Source of the DNA: DATHGT01 sp035317605
GTDB taxonomy: Bacteria; Methylomirabilota; Methylomirabilia; Rokubacteriales; CSP1-6
Length of the DNA: 13,216 nucleotides
Assembly: GCA_035317605.1 (NCBI GenBank)
Contig: DATHGT010000127.1
Coordinates: 1 to 13,216, forward strand
Reading direction: 5' to 3'
Part shown: piece after piece, positions 1 to 7,608 of the stretch
How the letters are laid out: each line of letters begins with the position of its first letter
Numbering within the stretch: the stretch's first letter is position 1
Program-made: the position numbers and the translations under genes
The notes under the pieces: generated by a model
Databases searched by the model: none
What the model was told of the DNA's origin: nothing
The model's input: only the letters and a program-made list of their open reading frames with translations

Positions 1-1
1 C

Positions 2-1036
2 GGCGTGTTCCTCAAGAAGTGGCTGGCCCCCATCCTGAGAAACCTCGCGGACTCGCCGGAGCGCATGGCCGAGCTGGACGTCAACGAGGGCGTGGTCCCG
101 CTGATCGAGCTGCGCTTTCCGCCGCCCGGCACGCTGCTGACACCGGTCTTCCCGGCGCCGACCAACGCGCGCACGTTCGTGATCCTGCGATTGCTCGGCA
201 TCCTGGCCGGGGTCATCGCCAAGGCCGTGGGCGGCCGGATGCCCGCTGACCAGGAAACGATACGGTACACGGGAGTGCACGGCGTGGATGCCGACGGCGA
301 GTTCTATCTCATGCGCGAGGTGCTGGGCGGCGGCTCGGGCGGGCGCCACTACGCCGACGGCTCCGACACCATCCACGTCGTGCCCGACAGCAAGAACCTC
401 CCCGCGGAGTTTACGGAGACGCGGTTTCCGCTACGGGTCGAGCGTCTCGCGCTGGCCCCGGATTCGGGCGGCGCCGGCAAGCGGCGCGGCGGCCTCGGCT
501 ATCTCAAGGAGATCCGCGTACTGCGCGACGGCTACTTCCTGTCCGTCGCCGACCGCTCGATCCTCGGCTGCTGGGGACTCGCGGGCGGTTACGCAGGCGC
601 GCCGTTCCGGGTGACGATCGATCCCGGTGGAGAGAACGAGCGCATTCTGCCCGGGCTCGTCGACGACGAACCGGTCTCGGCGGGGACGCTGGTGAGAATC
701 GAGACCACGGGCGGCGGCGGCTGGGGCGACCCGCTCGACCGCGAGCCCGATCTGGTCGGCACCGACGTGCTCGAGGGCAAGGTCAGCGACGAGGCCGCGC
801 GCGAAGTCTACGGCGTCGTCGTACGCGTCATCGACGGCGCGACGTTCGAAGTCGACGCCGGCGCGACGTCAGCGCTCCGCGATCAGCTTCGCGCGGCGCG
901 GCCGCCGCGTCCGTTCTTCGATCGCGGCCCCGGCTACCGCCTGCTCTCCGGCCGCGACCACGCCGAGGTGGACGCGATCCACGCGGCCCCCGCTGACCCC
1001 GCGACGGCGACACCGGCGGCGGCGAACGCGAGCTGA
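2..1036 (+). CDS. Hydantoinase B/oxoprolinase family protein, C-terminal part (5' truncated by window)
   Basis: The reading frame is open from base 2, so only the last ~344 residues are present; the family usually runs to about 550-600. HyuB-type proteins pair with a HyuA subunit and act in the cytosol in ATP-dependent opening of hydantoin or 5-oxoproline rings, or in related carboxylases. Family marks seen here are an FPPPGTLL...FPAPTNAR segment, the YADGSDTIHVVPDSKN stretch, DSGGAGKRRGGLG, and the terminal GGGGWGDPLDRE motif followed by DVLEGKVSDEAAREVYGVVV. The tail RPFFDRGPGYRLLSG is also typical, so the natural C-terminus is probably intact although its last ~34 codons overlap the opposing MFS gene. 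The HyuA partner would lie upstream, outside the window. Family is certain; substrate is unknown. Confidence 0.93.
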   Translation, partial: GVFLKKWLAPILRNLADSPERMAELDVNEGVVPLIELRFPPPGTLLTPVFPAPTNARTFVILRLLGILAGVIAKAVGGRMPADQETIRYTGVHGVDADGEFYLMREVLGGGSGGRHYADGSDTIHVVPDSKNLPAEFTETRFPLRVERLALAPDSGGAGKRRGGLGYLKEIRVLRDGYFLSVADRSILGCWGLAGGYAGAPFRVTIDPGGENERILPGLVDDEPVSAGTLVRIETTGGGGWGDPLDREPDLVGTDVLEGKVSDEAAREVYGVVVRVIDGATFEVDAGATSALRDQLRAARPPRPFFDRGPGYRLLSGRDHAEVDAIHAAPADPATATPAAANAS

Positions 1037-2172
1037 TAGCTGCCCGTGACGTCGAAGAGCCAGCCGCCCAGGAACGGGCCGATGGCGCCCCCGAGTCCGC
1101 CCCCCGCCTGGACCACTCCCAGGATCGCGCCGAGATGTGGCCCGGAGAAGGCGTCGGCCGGAATCGCCGAGAGCTGCGCGATCCGCATTCCGAAACCGAA
1201 TCCGGAGACCGCGTAGAGGAGCAGGAGCGCGAGGTCCTGCGGGCCCCTGATCAGCGCGAGACAGCCGATCCCGGCGATCGCCACGACGGAACCGAGCGCG
1301 AACACCCAGCCCTGGCCCAGATGATCCGACAACCAGCCGCCCAGGAGATTGCCGGCCATCATGCAGCCGGCCCCGAACGCGAAGAGCCACACCACGGTGG
1401 CCGGCGCGAAGCCGCGATCGACAGCGTGCGCGACCTGATGGGTCGCCATGATCTGATACCCGATCACTCCGAGCGCCGTCATGCTGAACGCCGCCCAGAG
1501 CCGGACACTCCGGGACGCGCGCCGGAGCGTCCACACTTCGCTGTCGAACGGCGCTCGCTCGGCATCGCGCCCCCGCGGCTCGTCGAGTGGCGGATCGCGA
1601 TAGAGGAGAGCCAGCGAGACCGTCGTGATGCAGACGGCGCCGCCGAACGCCACCAGCGCGCCACGCCACCCGAGCGTCACGATGAGCCACGCATTCACGG
1701 GGTAGAAGGCGACCGCGCCGGCTGAATTCCCCGCGCTGAGGATGCCCATCGCCGTCCCGCGCGACCGCACGAACCAGCGCGTGACGATGGTCGTCGACGG
1801 GATGATCATGCAGGCGAGGCCGGCGGCGCCGAGGAGGCCGAAGCACAGATAGTACTCGGAGAGCGAGGTCATCCGACCGGTCAGCGCGAGGGCCACGCCG
1901 AGCATCACGCCGCCGATGGTCACCACCGCCCGCGCTCCCCAGCGGTCGAAGAGCCAGCCCGCGATCGGTGCGAAGACGACGAACCCGAGCCAGTTCAGCG
2001 AGTACCCCAGCGCCGTCGGGCCGCGGCCCCAGGTGAACTCGCCGAGCATCGCGACGTAGAAGAGGGCGAAGGTTGCGCGCAGTCCCCACGCGAGCGCGTT
2101 GACGGCCGTGGAGACGCCGACCACGATCCACCGGTACGTCCCGTGCTCGCCCGCGGCTCCCGACTCGACCAT
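934..2172 (-). CDS. MFS transporter, monocarboxylate/oxalate-formate antiporter-like
   Basis: This 412-residue inner-membrane protein has about 12 hydrophobic segments, the normal MFS size. After a short N-terminus the first helix starts near residue 14. The loop after TM2 carries GWLFDRWGAR (the MFS motif A position), and GGWLSDHLGQ is the matching repeat in the second half. SAGNSAGAVAFYPVNAWLI and QAGGGLGGAIGPFLGGWLFD are glycine-rich helix motifs seen in OFA/MCT-like carriers. A polar loop (about 175-195, rich in D, E and R) separates the halves. The ATG at 2172 is chosen because it opens directly into the first helix; no clear Shine-Dalgarno precedes it. The gene diverges from an ArsR-like regulator, a likely controller. 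Its last ~34 codons overlap the hydantoinase B gene in antisense. A small organic acid or ring-cleavage product is a plausible cargo, by inference only. Confidence 0.92.
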   Translation of the reverse strand: MVESGAAGEHGTYRWIVVGVSTAVNALAWGLRATFALFYVAMLGEFTWGRGPTALGYSLNWLGFVVFAPIAGWLFDRWGARAVVTIGGVMLGVALALTGRMTSLSEYYLCFGLLGAAGLACMIIPSTTIVTRWFVRSRGTAMGILSAGNSAGAVAFYPVNAWLIVTLGWRGALVAFGGAVCITTVSLALLYRDPPLDEPRGRDAERAPFDSEVWTLRRASRSVRLWAAFSMTALGVIGYQIMATHQVAHAVDRGFAPATVVWLFAFGAGCMMAGNLLGGWLSDHLGQGWVFALGSVVAIAGIGCLALIRGPQDLALLLLYAVSGFGFGMRIAQLSAIPADAFSGPHLGAILGVVQAGGGLGGAIGPFLGGWLFDVTGSYQLAFAAAGVAVAGSAGAAWIASTSAWSRPESRR

Positions 2173-2202
2173 GGGGAATCATGCGGCGCGGCGCGCGTCG
2201 GC

Positions 2203-2224
2203 CGCTTCGGTCGCCGTCGAAGCG
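2203..2224. promoter_or_regulatory. Candidate operator: 7-bp inverted repeat between the MFS and ArsR-like genes
   Basis: CGCTTCG (2203-2209) is repeated in inverted form as CGAAGCG (2218-2224) with an 8-bp spacer, giving a 22-bp dyad. It sits in the 84-bp divergent gap, just upstream of the regulator's putative -10 and overlapping where its -35 would be. Dimeric winged-helix proteins bind dyads of this size. Autoregulation together with control of the MFS gene is inferred. Confidence 0.45.
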
Positions 2225-2242
2225 TGCGCCGCGCCCCCTTGC

Positions 2243-2248
2243 TATGCT
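2243..2248 (+). promoter_or_regulatory. Putative -10 element (TATGCT) for the ArsR-like gene, leaderless configuration
   Basis: TATGCT matches the TAnnnT pattern and ends 8 nt before the ATG at 2257, so transcription would begin at or next to the start codon. No Shine-Dalgarno is visible. No good -35 hexamer is seen at 17-18 bp; the inverted repeat occupies that place. Confidence 0.35.
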
Positions 2249-2256
2249 TGGCGGCA

Positions 2257-2985
2257 ATGGCCACGACGTATCAGATCGCCGAGATCGCCGCGCACTTCGG
2301 AGAGCCGGCGCGTGCCGCGATGCTGGCCGCCTTGATGGACGGTCGAGCGTTGACCGCGACCGAGCTCGCGGGCGTGGCCGGGATCACGCCCCAGACGGCG
2401 AGCACCCACCTGGCGCGCTTGACCGACGCGCGGCTGCTGCGGGTCGAGCGGCAGGGACGACACCGGTACCATCGGCTCGCGACCCCCGACGTCGCGCGGA
2501 TGCTGGAGGGCGTGATGCAGCTCGCGTCGGCGCGCGAGCCTCACCGCGGTCTGCCGCTCGTCGTCGGGCCCCGCGACGCGGCGCTGCGGACGGCGCGGAC
2601 GTGCTATGACCACCTCGCGGGTCGACTCGGTGTCGCGATCGCGGATGCCCTGGTGCAGGCGGGCGCGATCGAGCTCGACGACGACGCCGGGCTCGTGACC
2701 GAGCGCGGCATCGCCTTCCTGCGCCGCGCGGGTATCGGCGTTCTCGCGGCCGCCCCGTCCTCGTCACGGCCTCTGTGCCGGCCCTGCCTCGACTGGAGCG
2801 AGCGCCGATTTCACCTCGCCGGCAAGCTCGGCGCCTCGATTTGCCGCCATGCCCTGGAGCAGCGCTGGGTGCTCCGCCTCCCGGACACGCGAGCCCTGGA
2901 AATCACCACCGCCGGCCGCACCGCCCTACGCGACGTCTTCGCGATCAGCGAGCCCCACCCTCCGAGTCCGCCCGCCCGTCGCTGA
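2257..2985 (+). CDS. ArsR-like winged helix-turn-helix transcriptional regulator
   Basis: The protein has 242 residues. The N-terminal ~80 form an ArsR-type winged helix: FGEPARAAMLAALMDG (helix pair), LTATELAGVAGITPQTASTH (recognition region, ~32-51), then LLRVERQGRHRYHRLA (the wing, ~60-75). The C-terminal part is a second conserved module with RTCYDHLAGRLG (~113-124), a CRPC pair (C174, C177) and CLDWSERR (177-184), as in longer ArsR-like proteins with an extra ligand or regulatory domain. The cysteine pair could bind metal or sense redox, but that is not established. The ATG at 2257 is preferred over an upstream in-frame start because the ArsR homology begins right after it. The gene diverges from the MFS gene and has a candidate operator in between, so it probably represses that transporter and itself. 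Confidence 0.9.
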   Translation: MATTYQIAEIAAHFGEPARAAMLAALMDGRALTATELAGVAGITPQTASTHLARLTDARLLRVERQGRHRYHRLATPDVARMLEGVMQLASAREPHRGLPLVVGPRDAALRTARTCYDHLAGRLGVAIADALVQAGAIELDDDAGLVTERGIAFLRRAGIGVLAAAPSSSRPLCRPCLDWSERRFHLAGKLGASICRHALEQRWVLRLPDTRALEITTAGRTALRDVFAISEPHPPSPPARR

Positions 2986-3052
2986 AGCTCGGCCCGTCCC
3001 CGTCGCGCGCACGTTGCGCCGGATCGGTGGATGGCGGAAGATCCCTGGCAGC

Positions 3053-4063
3053 ATGACAGCTCGGGCGCGGCTCCTTCGGCGGTCCTCGCGTGTGTGGGGT
3101 GTCTGCGCGCTCATCGGCGCCGTCCTCGGATCGTCCGGTGCCCACGCTCAACCGCCGCAGCGGCCGTATCGCATCGCCGTGCTGAGTAACGCCTTCGTGC
3201 CGGGGATCCCGCCCATCATGGGCCTCCGGGCCGGACTCAAGACCGAAGGGCTGGGAGAGGGGCGTGACGTGAAGATCGACGTTCGCTCCACGGGCAGCGA
3301 TCAAAAGAAGACCGACGCGCTCGCGGCGGAGATCGCGAGGGACAACCCCCACGTCATCGTCGCCATCGGCGAATACGAGACGAGAGCCGCCATGGCGGCG
3401 GCGCCGCGAGTGCCCGTGGTCTTCAACCAGATCGCCGATCCCGTCGCGATCGGTCTCGTCAGCTCCGTCGCCCGGCCCGGAGGGCAGTTGACCGGCGTCT
3501 CGAACCTGTACACCGAGCTCGTTCCCAAGCGGCTCGAGCTGGCCAAGGAGCTCATGCCGAACCTCCGCCGCGTGCTCTTCGTGTACGACGCGCAGGATCC
3601 GGCATCGGCGGCCGGCGCGCGAAAGGCGCAGGAGACGGCGGCCAGCCTGAAGCTGAACGTCGTCGTCCGCGCGGTCCGGACACAGGACGAAGCCGTCCGC
3701 GAGCTGAAGACCGCGGGCGCCCGCGACGTCCTCCTCGCGCCCGCCACCTTGAACCTCAACCTCAATGAGCTGCTCTTGAACCTGAACCTCTACGTGGTGG
3801 CTCCCGCGATCTTTCCGGCGTCGTTCTGGGTCCAGGCGGGTGGCGTGGCCGCGTACGGCGTCGATTACTACGCGGAAGGCGTGCAGTCGGCGCATTTGGT
3901 GGCGAAGATCCTGCGCGGGGCGCGGCCTGGGGACTTGCCCGTCGAGGGCGTCAACAAGATCGAGCTCACCCTCAACAGCAAGACCCTCAAGGCCTTCGGC
4001 GTGACGATCCCTCCAGCCCTGGCCGTACGCGTGGACCGGGTGTTCGAGGGGATCGGAGAATAG
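3053..4063 (+). CDS. ABC transporter substrate-binding protein (ABC_sub_bind type), secreted
   Basis: The protein has 336 residues. The N-terminus is a signal peptide: an Arg-rich start, a hydrophobic core (~14-27) and a probable cleavage site after AHA (~32). The mature part begins PYRIAVLSNAF. Family marks are LRAGLKTEGLGEGRDVKID, VPVVFNQIADPVAIGLV, the very characteristic RPGGQLTGVSNLYTELVPKRLEL (~141-163), and a late GGVAAYGVDYYAEG segment. This is the periplasmic-type receptor family used by ABC importers for small solutes. The ATG at 3053 is chosen because it begins the signal peptide; further upstream the frame is out-of-frame regulator sequence. GGAAG at 3036-3040 is a weakly placed ribosome site. 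No permease or ATPase gene is in the window. The stop lies 17 nt before the Mo hydroxylase, suggesting co-transcription and delivery of that pathway's substrate. The run LNLNLNELLLNLNL (~233-246) is unusual for the family. Confidence 0.9.
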   Translation: MTARARLLRRSSRVWGVCALIGAVLGSSGAHAQPPQRPYRIAVLSNAFVPGIPPIMGLRAGLKTEGLGEGRDVKIDVRSTGSDQKKTDALAAEIARDNPHVIVAIGEYETRAAMAAAPRVPVVFNQIADPVAIGLVSSVARPGGQLTGVSNLYTELVPKRLELAKELMPNLRRVLFVYDAQDPASAAGARKAQETAASLKLNVVVRAVRTQDEAVRELKTAGARDVLLAPATLNLNLNELLLNLNLYVVAPAIFPASFWVQAGGVAAYGVDYYAEGVQSAHLVAKILRGARPGDLPVEGVNKIELTLNSKTLKAFGVTIPPALAVRVDRVFEGIGE

Positions 4064-4080
4064 CCCGACGCAGTGGCCCG

Positions 4081-6474
4081 ATGACGACGCGCACGATCGG
4101 CGCGCGCATTCCACGCAACGAGGACCCGCGGCTCCTGCAGGGGCTCGGCTGCTACGTGGACGACGTCAATCCGCCCGGGGTGCTGCACGGGGCGACGCTC
4201 AGGAGTCCGCAGGCTCACGCGCGCATCATGCGCATCGACGCGTCGAAGGCGCGGCGTCAGCCCGGCGTTCATCTCGTGGTGACCGCGGCGGACCTCGGCG
4301 AGCTGAATCAGCCATCGCCGCTGCTGATCCCGCACCCCACGCTCACCCATTCGCGCACCCAGCGTCCGCTCGCCGTCGACGAGGTGCGCTTCGTCGGCGA
4401 GGCGGTGGCGTTCGTCGTCGCCGACGATCGGTATCTCGCCGAGGACGCGGCTGAGCTGATCGAGGTCGAGTACGAGCCGTTGCCCGTGGTGACCGAGCTC
4501 GCTTCCGCGCTCGCGCCCGGCGGCCCCCGCGTTCACGCCGACGTGCCCGACAACCGCGCCGCGCGCTTCCGCCAGACGACCGGCGACGCCGACGCGGCGA
4601 TGGCGCGCGCCCATCGCGTGCTGAGCGAGCGGCTCACCATCGAGCGGAGCTGCGGCTCGCCGATCGAGGCGCGCGGTGTCGTCGCCGAGTGGGATGCGCG
4701 TCGCCGAACCTTGACGGTCTGGGATTCGACGCAGGCCGCGCTGCCGATCAAGAACGGGTTGGCCCGGATGTTCGGGCTGCCGGAGTTCAGCGTGGACGTG
4801 ATCGTGCCCGACGTGGGCGGCGGGTTCGGGACCAAGATCATGATGTTCTTCCCGGAGGAGATCCTCGTCCCCCACGCGGCGATCACGCTGGGGCGGCCGG
4901 TGAAGTGGACGGAAGACCGGCGCGAGCACCTGATCGCGGCCAACCAGGAGCGCGGCCAGATCCACGACGTGGAGGTCGGCATCGACGGGGAGGGGCGCAT
5001 CGTGGCCCTGCGCGACCGCTTCGTCCACGACGCCGGCGCCTACACCCCGTACGGCATCGTGGTCCCGATCATCACCTCCACGCAGCTTCCCGGCCCGTAC
5101 CGTCTCCGAAATTACACAGTGGAATTCGAGGTCGCGTACACGAACACGGCCATCGTGACCCCGTATCGCGGGGCGGGACGCCCCCACGGCGCGTTCGTGA
5201 TGGAGCGGATGATCGGTCTGATCGCGCGCGAGCTGGGACTGGAGCCGGCGGAAGTCCGGCGGCGCAACTTCATCCAGCCCGACGAGTTTCCGTGGGACGT
5301 GGGGCTCACGTTCCAGGACGGCGCGCCCACGCGCTACGACAGCGGCGATTATCCAGCCGGACTCGAGATGGCCCTCGATCTCATCGGCGCCGGTGATTTC
5401 CGCGCGCGTCAGGCCCAGGCGCGGCGCGACGGCCGCTATCTCGGCCTCGGCATCGGCTGCTACGTCGAGGGCACGGGCATCGGGCCGTACGAGGGCGCTC
5501 ACGTGCGCGTCGAGCCGAGCGGCAAGGTGTTCGTGGCGACCGGGCTCACCTCGCAAGGGCAGGGACACGCGACCACGTTCGCCCAGATCGCGGCGGAGGC
5601 CCTGGGCTGCGATCCCGCCGACGTGAGCGTGGTCACCGGCGACACCACGCGCTTCAACTTCGGGGCCGGGACCTACGCGAGCCGGGGGATCGTCACCAGC
5701 GGCAGCGCCATCCACAAGGCCGCGACGTCGGTGCGCGACAAGGCGCTGCGGCTGGCCGCGAATCTGCTGGAGGTGTCGCCGCACGATCTCGAGCTGATCG
5801 ACGGCCGCGCGCGAGTGAAGGGAATGCCGAGCCGGGAGCTGACCCTCGGCGCGCTGGCCACCGTCGCCAATCCGATACGCTACGCCTACGGCAAGGAGTC
5901 GTCGGACGCGGCGCTGCGCCTGGTGAAGCCGCGCGAGGGGCCGGTGCTGGCCGACGGCGAGGAGCCCGGGCTGGAGGCCCGTGACTACTACGCGCCGCCC
6001 CACGCCACGTTCGCCAGCGGCTGTCACGCCGCGATCGTCGAGATCGATCCCGCCACCGGCGATCTGAAGTTCCTGCGCTACGTCGTCCAGCACGACTGCG
6101 GCACCATGGTGAACCCGACCATCGTGGAGGGACAGATCCGCGGCGGCGTGGCCCAGGGCATCGGCGGCGCGTTCTACGAGCGCATCGTGTACGACGCGTC
6201 GGGCCAGCCGCTGACCGGAAGCTTCATGGACTTTCTGATCCCGACGTCCGCGGAGATCCCTGATATCGAGATCACTCACCTGGAGACGCCGTCGCCGCTG
6301 AATCCGCTCGGCCTCAAGGGCGTGGGCGAGGCCGGCGCCATCCCCGTGCCCGCGCTGGTGGCCGAGGCCATCGACGACGCGCTGGCCCCGCTGGGGGTGC
6401 GCGTCCGCGAGATGCCGCTCGATCCCAACCGACTGCGCGCGCTGATCGCCGCGGCGACAGCCCGTCGGTCGTGA
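4081..6474 (+). CDS. Xanthine dehydrogenase/CoxL-family molybdopterin-binding subunit
   Basis: This 797-residue protein is full length for the large subunit of molybdenum hydroxylases. It opens with the family signature IGARIPRNEDPRLLQG. Domain 1 (to ~110) is the aldehyde oxidase/xanthine dehydrogenase hammerhead, and the rest is the Mo-binding region. Visible cofactor motifs are GGGFGTK (246-252), PYRGAGR (361-367, equivalent to AYRGAGR of form II enzymes), SQGQGH (491-496), and GVGEAG with the likely catalytic Glu at 750. The AYxCSFR loop of true CO dehydrogenase is absent, so it should hydroxylate a carbon on a ring or aldehyde rather than oxidise CO. Such enzymes normally need separate 2Fe-2S and FAD subunits; neither gene is in the window. 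Downstream, 24 nt away, is a ring-opening amidohydrolase, pointing to an N-heterocycle as substrate (inference). No clear ribosome-binding site precedes the ATG. Confidence 0.95.
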   Translation: MTTRTIGARIPRNEDPRLLQGLGCYVDDVNPPGVLHGATLRSPQAHARIMRIDASKARRQPGVHLVVTAADLGELNQPSPLLIPHPTLTHSRTQRPLAVDEVRFVGEAVAFVVADDRYLAEDAAELIEVEYEPLPVVTELASALAPGGPRVHADVPDNRAARFRQTTGDADAAMARAHRVLSERLTIERSCGSPIEARGVVAEWDARRRTLTVWDSTQAALPIKNGLARMFGLPEFSVDVIVPDVGGGFGTKIMMFFPEEILVPHAAITLGRPVKWTEDRREHLIAANQERGQIHDVEVGIDGEGRIVALRDRFVHDAGAYTPYGIVVPIITSTQLPGPYRLRNYTVEFEVAYTNTAIVTPYRGAGRPHGAFVMERMIGLIARELGLEPAEVRRRNFIQPDEFPWDVGLTFQDGAPTRYDSGDYPAGLEMALDLIGAGDFRARQAQARRDGRYLGLGIGCYVEGTGIGPYEGAHVRVEPSGKVFVATGLTSQGQGHATTFAQIAAEALGCDPADVSVVTGDTTRFNFGAGTYASRGIVTSGSAIHKAATSVRDKALRLAANLLEVSPHDLELIDGRARVKGMPSRELTLGALATVANPIRYAYGKESSDAALRLVKPREGPVLADGEEPGLEARDYYAPPHATFASGCHAAIVEIDPATGDLKFLRYVVQHDCGTMVNPTIVEGQIRGGVAQGIGGAFYERIVYDASGQPLTGSFMDFLIPTSAEIPDIEITHLETPSPLNPLGLKGVGEAGAIPVPALVAEAIDDALAPLGVRVREMPLDPNRLRALIAAATARRS

Positions 6475-6482
6475 TCATCGCC

Positions 6483-6491
6483 AAGGAGGAG
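6483..6491 (+). promoter_or_regulatory. Strong ribosome-binding site for the ring-opening amidohydrolase
   Basis: AAGGAGGAG is a near-perfect Shine-Dalgarno sequence placed 7 nt before the ATG at 6499. It is among the strongest in the window and contrasts with the absent site of the gene before it. It fixes the start codon and suggests the hydrolase is made in larger amount than the Mo subunit. Confidence 0.85.
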
Positions 6492-6498
6492 ATCTGAC

Positions 6499-7602
6499 AT
6501 GCACGCTCAGGCATTCAAGGTAGGCATGCGCGCCCCCGACGACGTGAGCGAGGCGGCGAAACTGCTCGACGGCGGCGCGTTCCGCGCCGAGCACGTCGCC
6601 GCGATCCTCGGCAAGACCGAGGGCAACGGCGGCGTCAACGATTACACGCGGGGCCTGGCCACGCTCTCGTTCCAGCTCCTGATCGCCGAGCGCACGGGCC
6701 AGAAGGTCGAGGCCATCGCCAAACGCGTCCCCATCATCTGGTCGGGCGGCACCGAGGGGCTCATGAGCCCGCACGCGACGATCTTCACCCGCGAGCCCGA
6801 TCGCGGCACCCCGAGCGGCCAGAAGCGCTTGGCCGTCGGCACCGCCTACACCCGCGACGTGCTGCCGGAAGAGTTCGGCACCGCCGTGCACGCGCGCGTG
6901 GCCGCCGAGGGCGTGAGCGTGGCGATCAAGGACGCCGGCATCGAATCGCCGGCCGACATCCACTTCGTGCAGATCAAGACCGGGGCGCTCACCACCGAGC
7001 GGGTGAACGCGGCTCGCTCGCGGGGGAAGTCGGTCGTCACGGCAGACACCTACGCGTCCATGGGCTACGCGCGGGCCGCCGCCGCGTTGGGCATCGGCGT
7101 CGCGTCCGGCGAGATCGCGCCCGCGAAGCTGACCGACGACGTGATCTATCACGACTTCTCGATCTTCTCGGAGATCGCGTCCACCTCGTCGGGCGTGGAG
7201 CTGATGAACTGCGAGATCATCGTGCTCGGCAACTCCGCCCGCTCCACCAGCGATCTCGTGCTGGCCCATGCGGTGATGCAGGACGCGATCGACGCCGGAG
7301 CCGTGCGCGAGGCGTTGCGGGGGGCGGGTCTCGCGGTCGAGAGCGAGCTGAAGGAGAGTGACCGCGAGCGGTTGATCAACGTGTTCGCCAAGTGCGAGCC
7401 CGACCGCTCCGGCGCCACCCGCGGCCGACGTCACACGATGTTCGAGGACTCCGACGTCAACTACACCCGCCACATCCGCGGCGCCGTCAACGCGGTCATC
7501 GCCTCGGTCACCGGCGACACCATGTGCTACGTCTCAGCCGGCGCCGAGCATCAGGGTCCCCCGAGCGGCGGCGTGGTCGCGGTGCTGGCGCGTGTGAGGT
7601 GA
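6499..7602 (+). CDS. Ring-opening amidohydrolase (cyanuric acid amidohydrolase/barbiturase family)
   Basis: The protein has 367 residues, the family's normal length. It is a cytosolic hydrolase of the rare three-repeat fold in which each repeat gives one Ser-Lys pair; family members open cyanuric acid or barbituric acid. All three pairs can be placed: K39 (ILGKTEGNGG) with S82 (WSGGTEG), K160 (VQIKTG) with S230/S231 (STSSGVEL), and K298 (FAKCEP) with S346 (YVSAGAEHQGP). The last stretch, E350-Q352-P354 region, matches the structural metal site near the third serine. The enzyme is therefore probably active. Which ring it opens cannot be decided by eye; with a molybdenum hydroxylase just upstream, a barbiturate-like cyclic imide made by ring oxidation is the more attractive guess than s-triazine. 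The gene is probably in one operon with the hydroxylase (24-nt gap). Confidence 0.93.
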   Translation: MHAQAFKVGMRAPDDVSEAAKLLDGGAFRAEHVAAILGKTEGNGGVNDYTRGLATLSFQLLIAERTGQKVEAIAKRVPIIWSGGTEGLMSPHATIFTREPDRGTPSGQKRLAVGTAYTRDVLPEEFGTAVHARVAAEGVSVAIKDAGIESPADIHFVQIKTGALTTERVNAARSRGKSVVTADTYASMGYARAAAALGIGVASGEIAPAKLTDDVIYHDFSIFSEIASTSSGVELMNCEIIVLGNSARSTSDLVLAHAVMQDAIDAGAVREALRGAGLAVESELKESDRERLINVFAKCEPDRSGATRGRRHTMFEDSDVNYTRHIRGAVNAVIASVTGDTMCYVSAGAEHQGPPSGGVVAVLARVR

Positions 7603-7608
7603 CGCGTT

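Noticed and set aside
869..2257. 462-codon frame overlapping the MFS gene on the same strand
   Set aside because: Its product is Arg-rich and lacks membrane helices, while the neighbouring frame gives a clean 12-helix MFS protein.
3021..3044. GGATC / GATCC inverted repeat before the ABC receptor gene
   Set aside because: Five-bp arms with a 14-bp spacer are expected by chance in this composition and no promoter is visible with it.
2945..4114. 389-codon minus-strand frame opposite the ABC receptor
   Set aside because: Same GC-bias effect; the plus strand encodes a signal peptide and clear family motifs.
3868..6279. 803-codon open frame on the minus strand opposite the Mo hydroxylase
   Set aside because: It is antisense to an unmistakable enzyme with all cofactor motifs. 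Its product is rich in His, Arg, Asp and Val with no recognisable domain, as expected from strong GC3 bias.
4081..6474. Calling the Mo subunit a true CO dehydrogenase (coxL)
   Set aside because: The AYxCSFR loop with its active-site Cys is absent; PYRGAGR is of the form II type, for which CO oxidation is not assured.
6475..7473. 332-codon minus-strand frame opposite the ring-opening hydrolase
   Set aside because: The plus strand has intact Ser-Lys motifs and a strong ribosome site; the antisense product has shadow composition.
6499..7602. Naming the hydrolase atzD/trzD or barbiturase outright
   Set aside because: The catalytic pairs are common to the whole family and I cannot read substrate specificity by eye.
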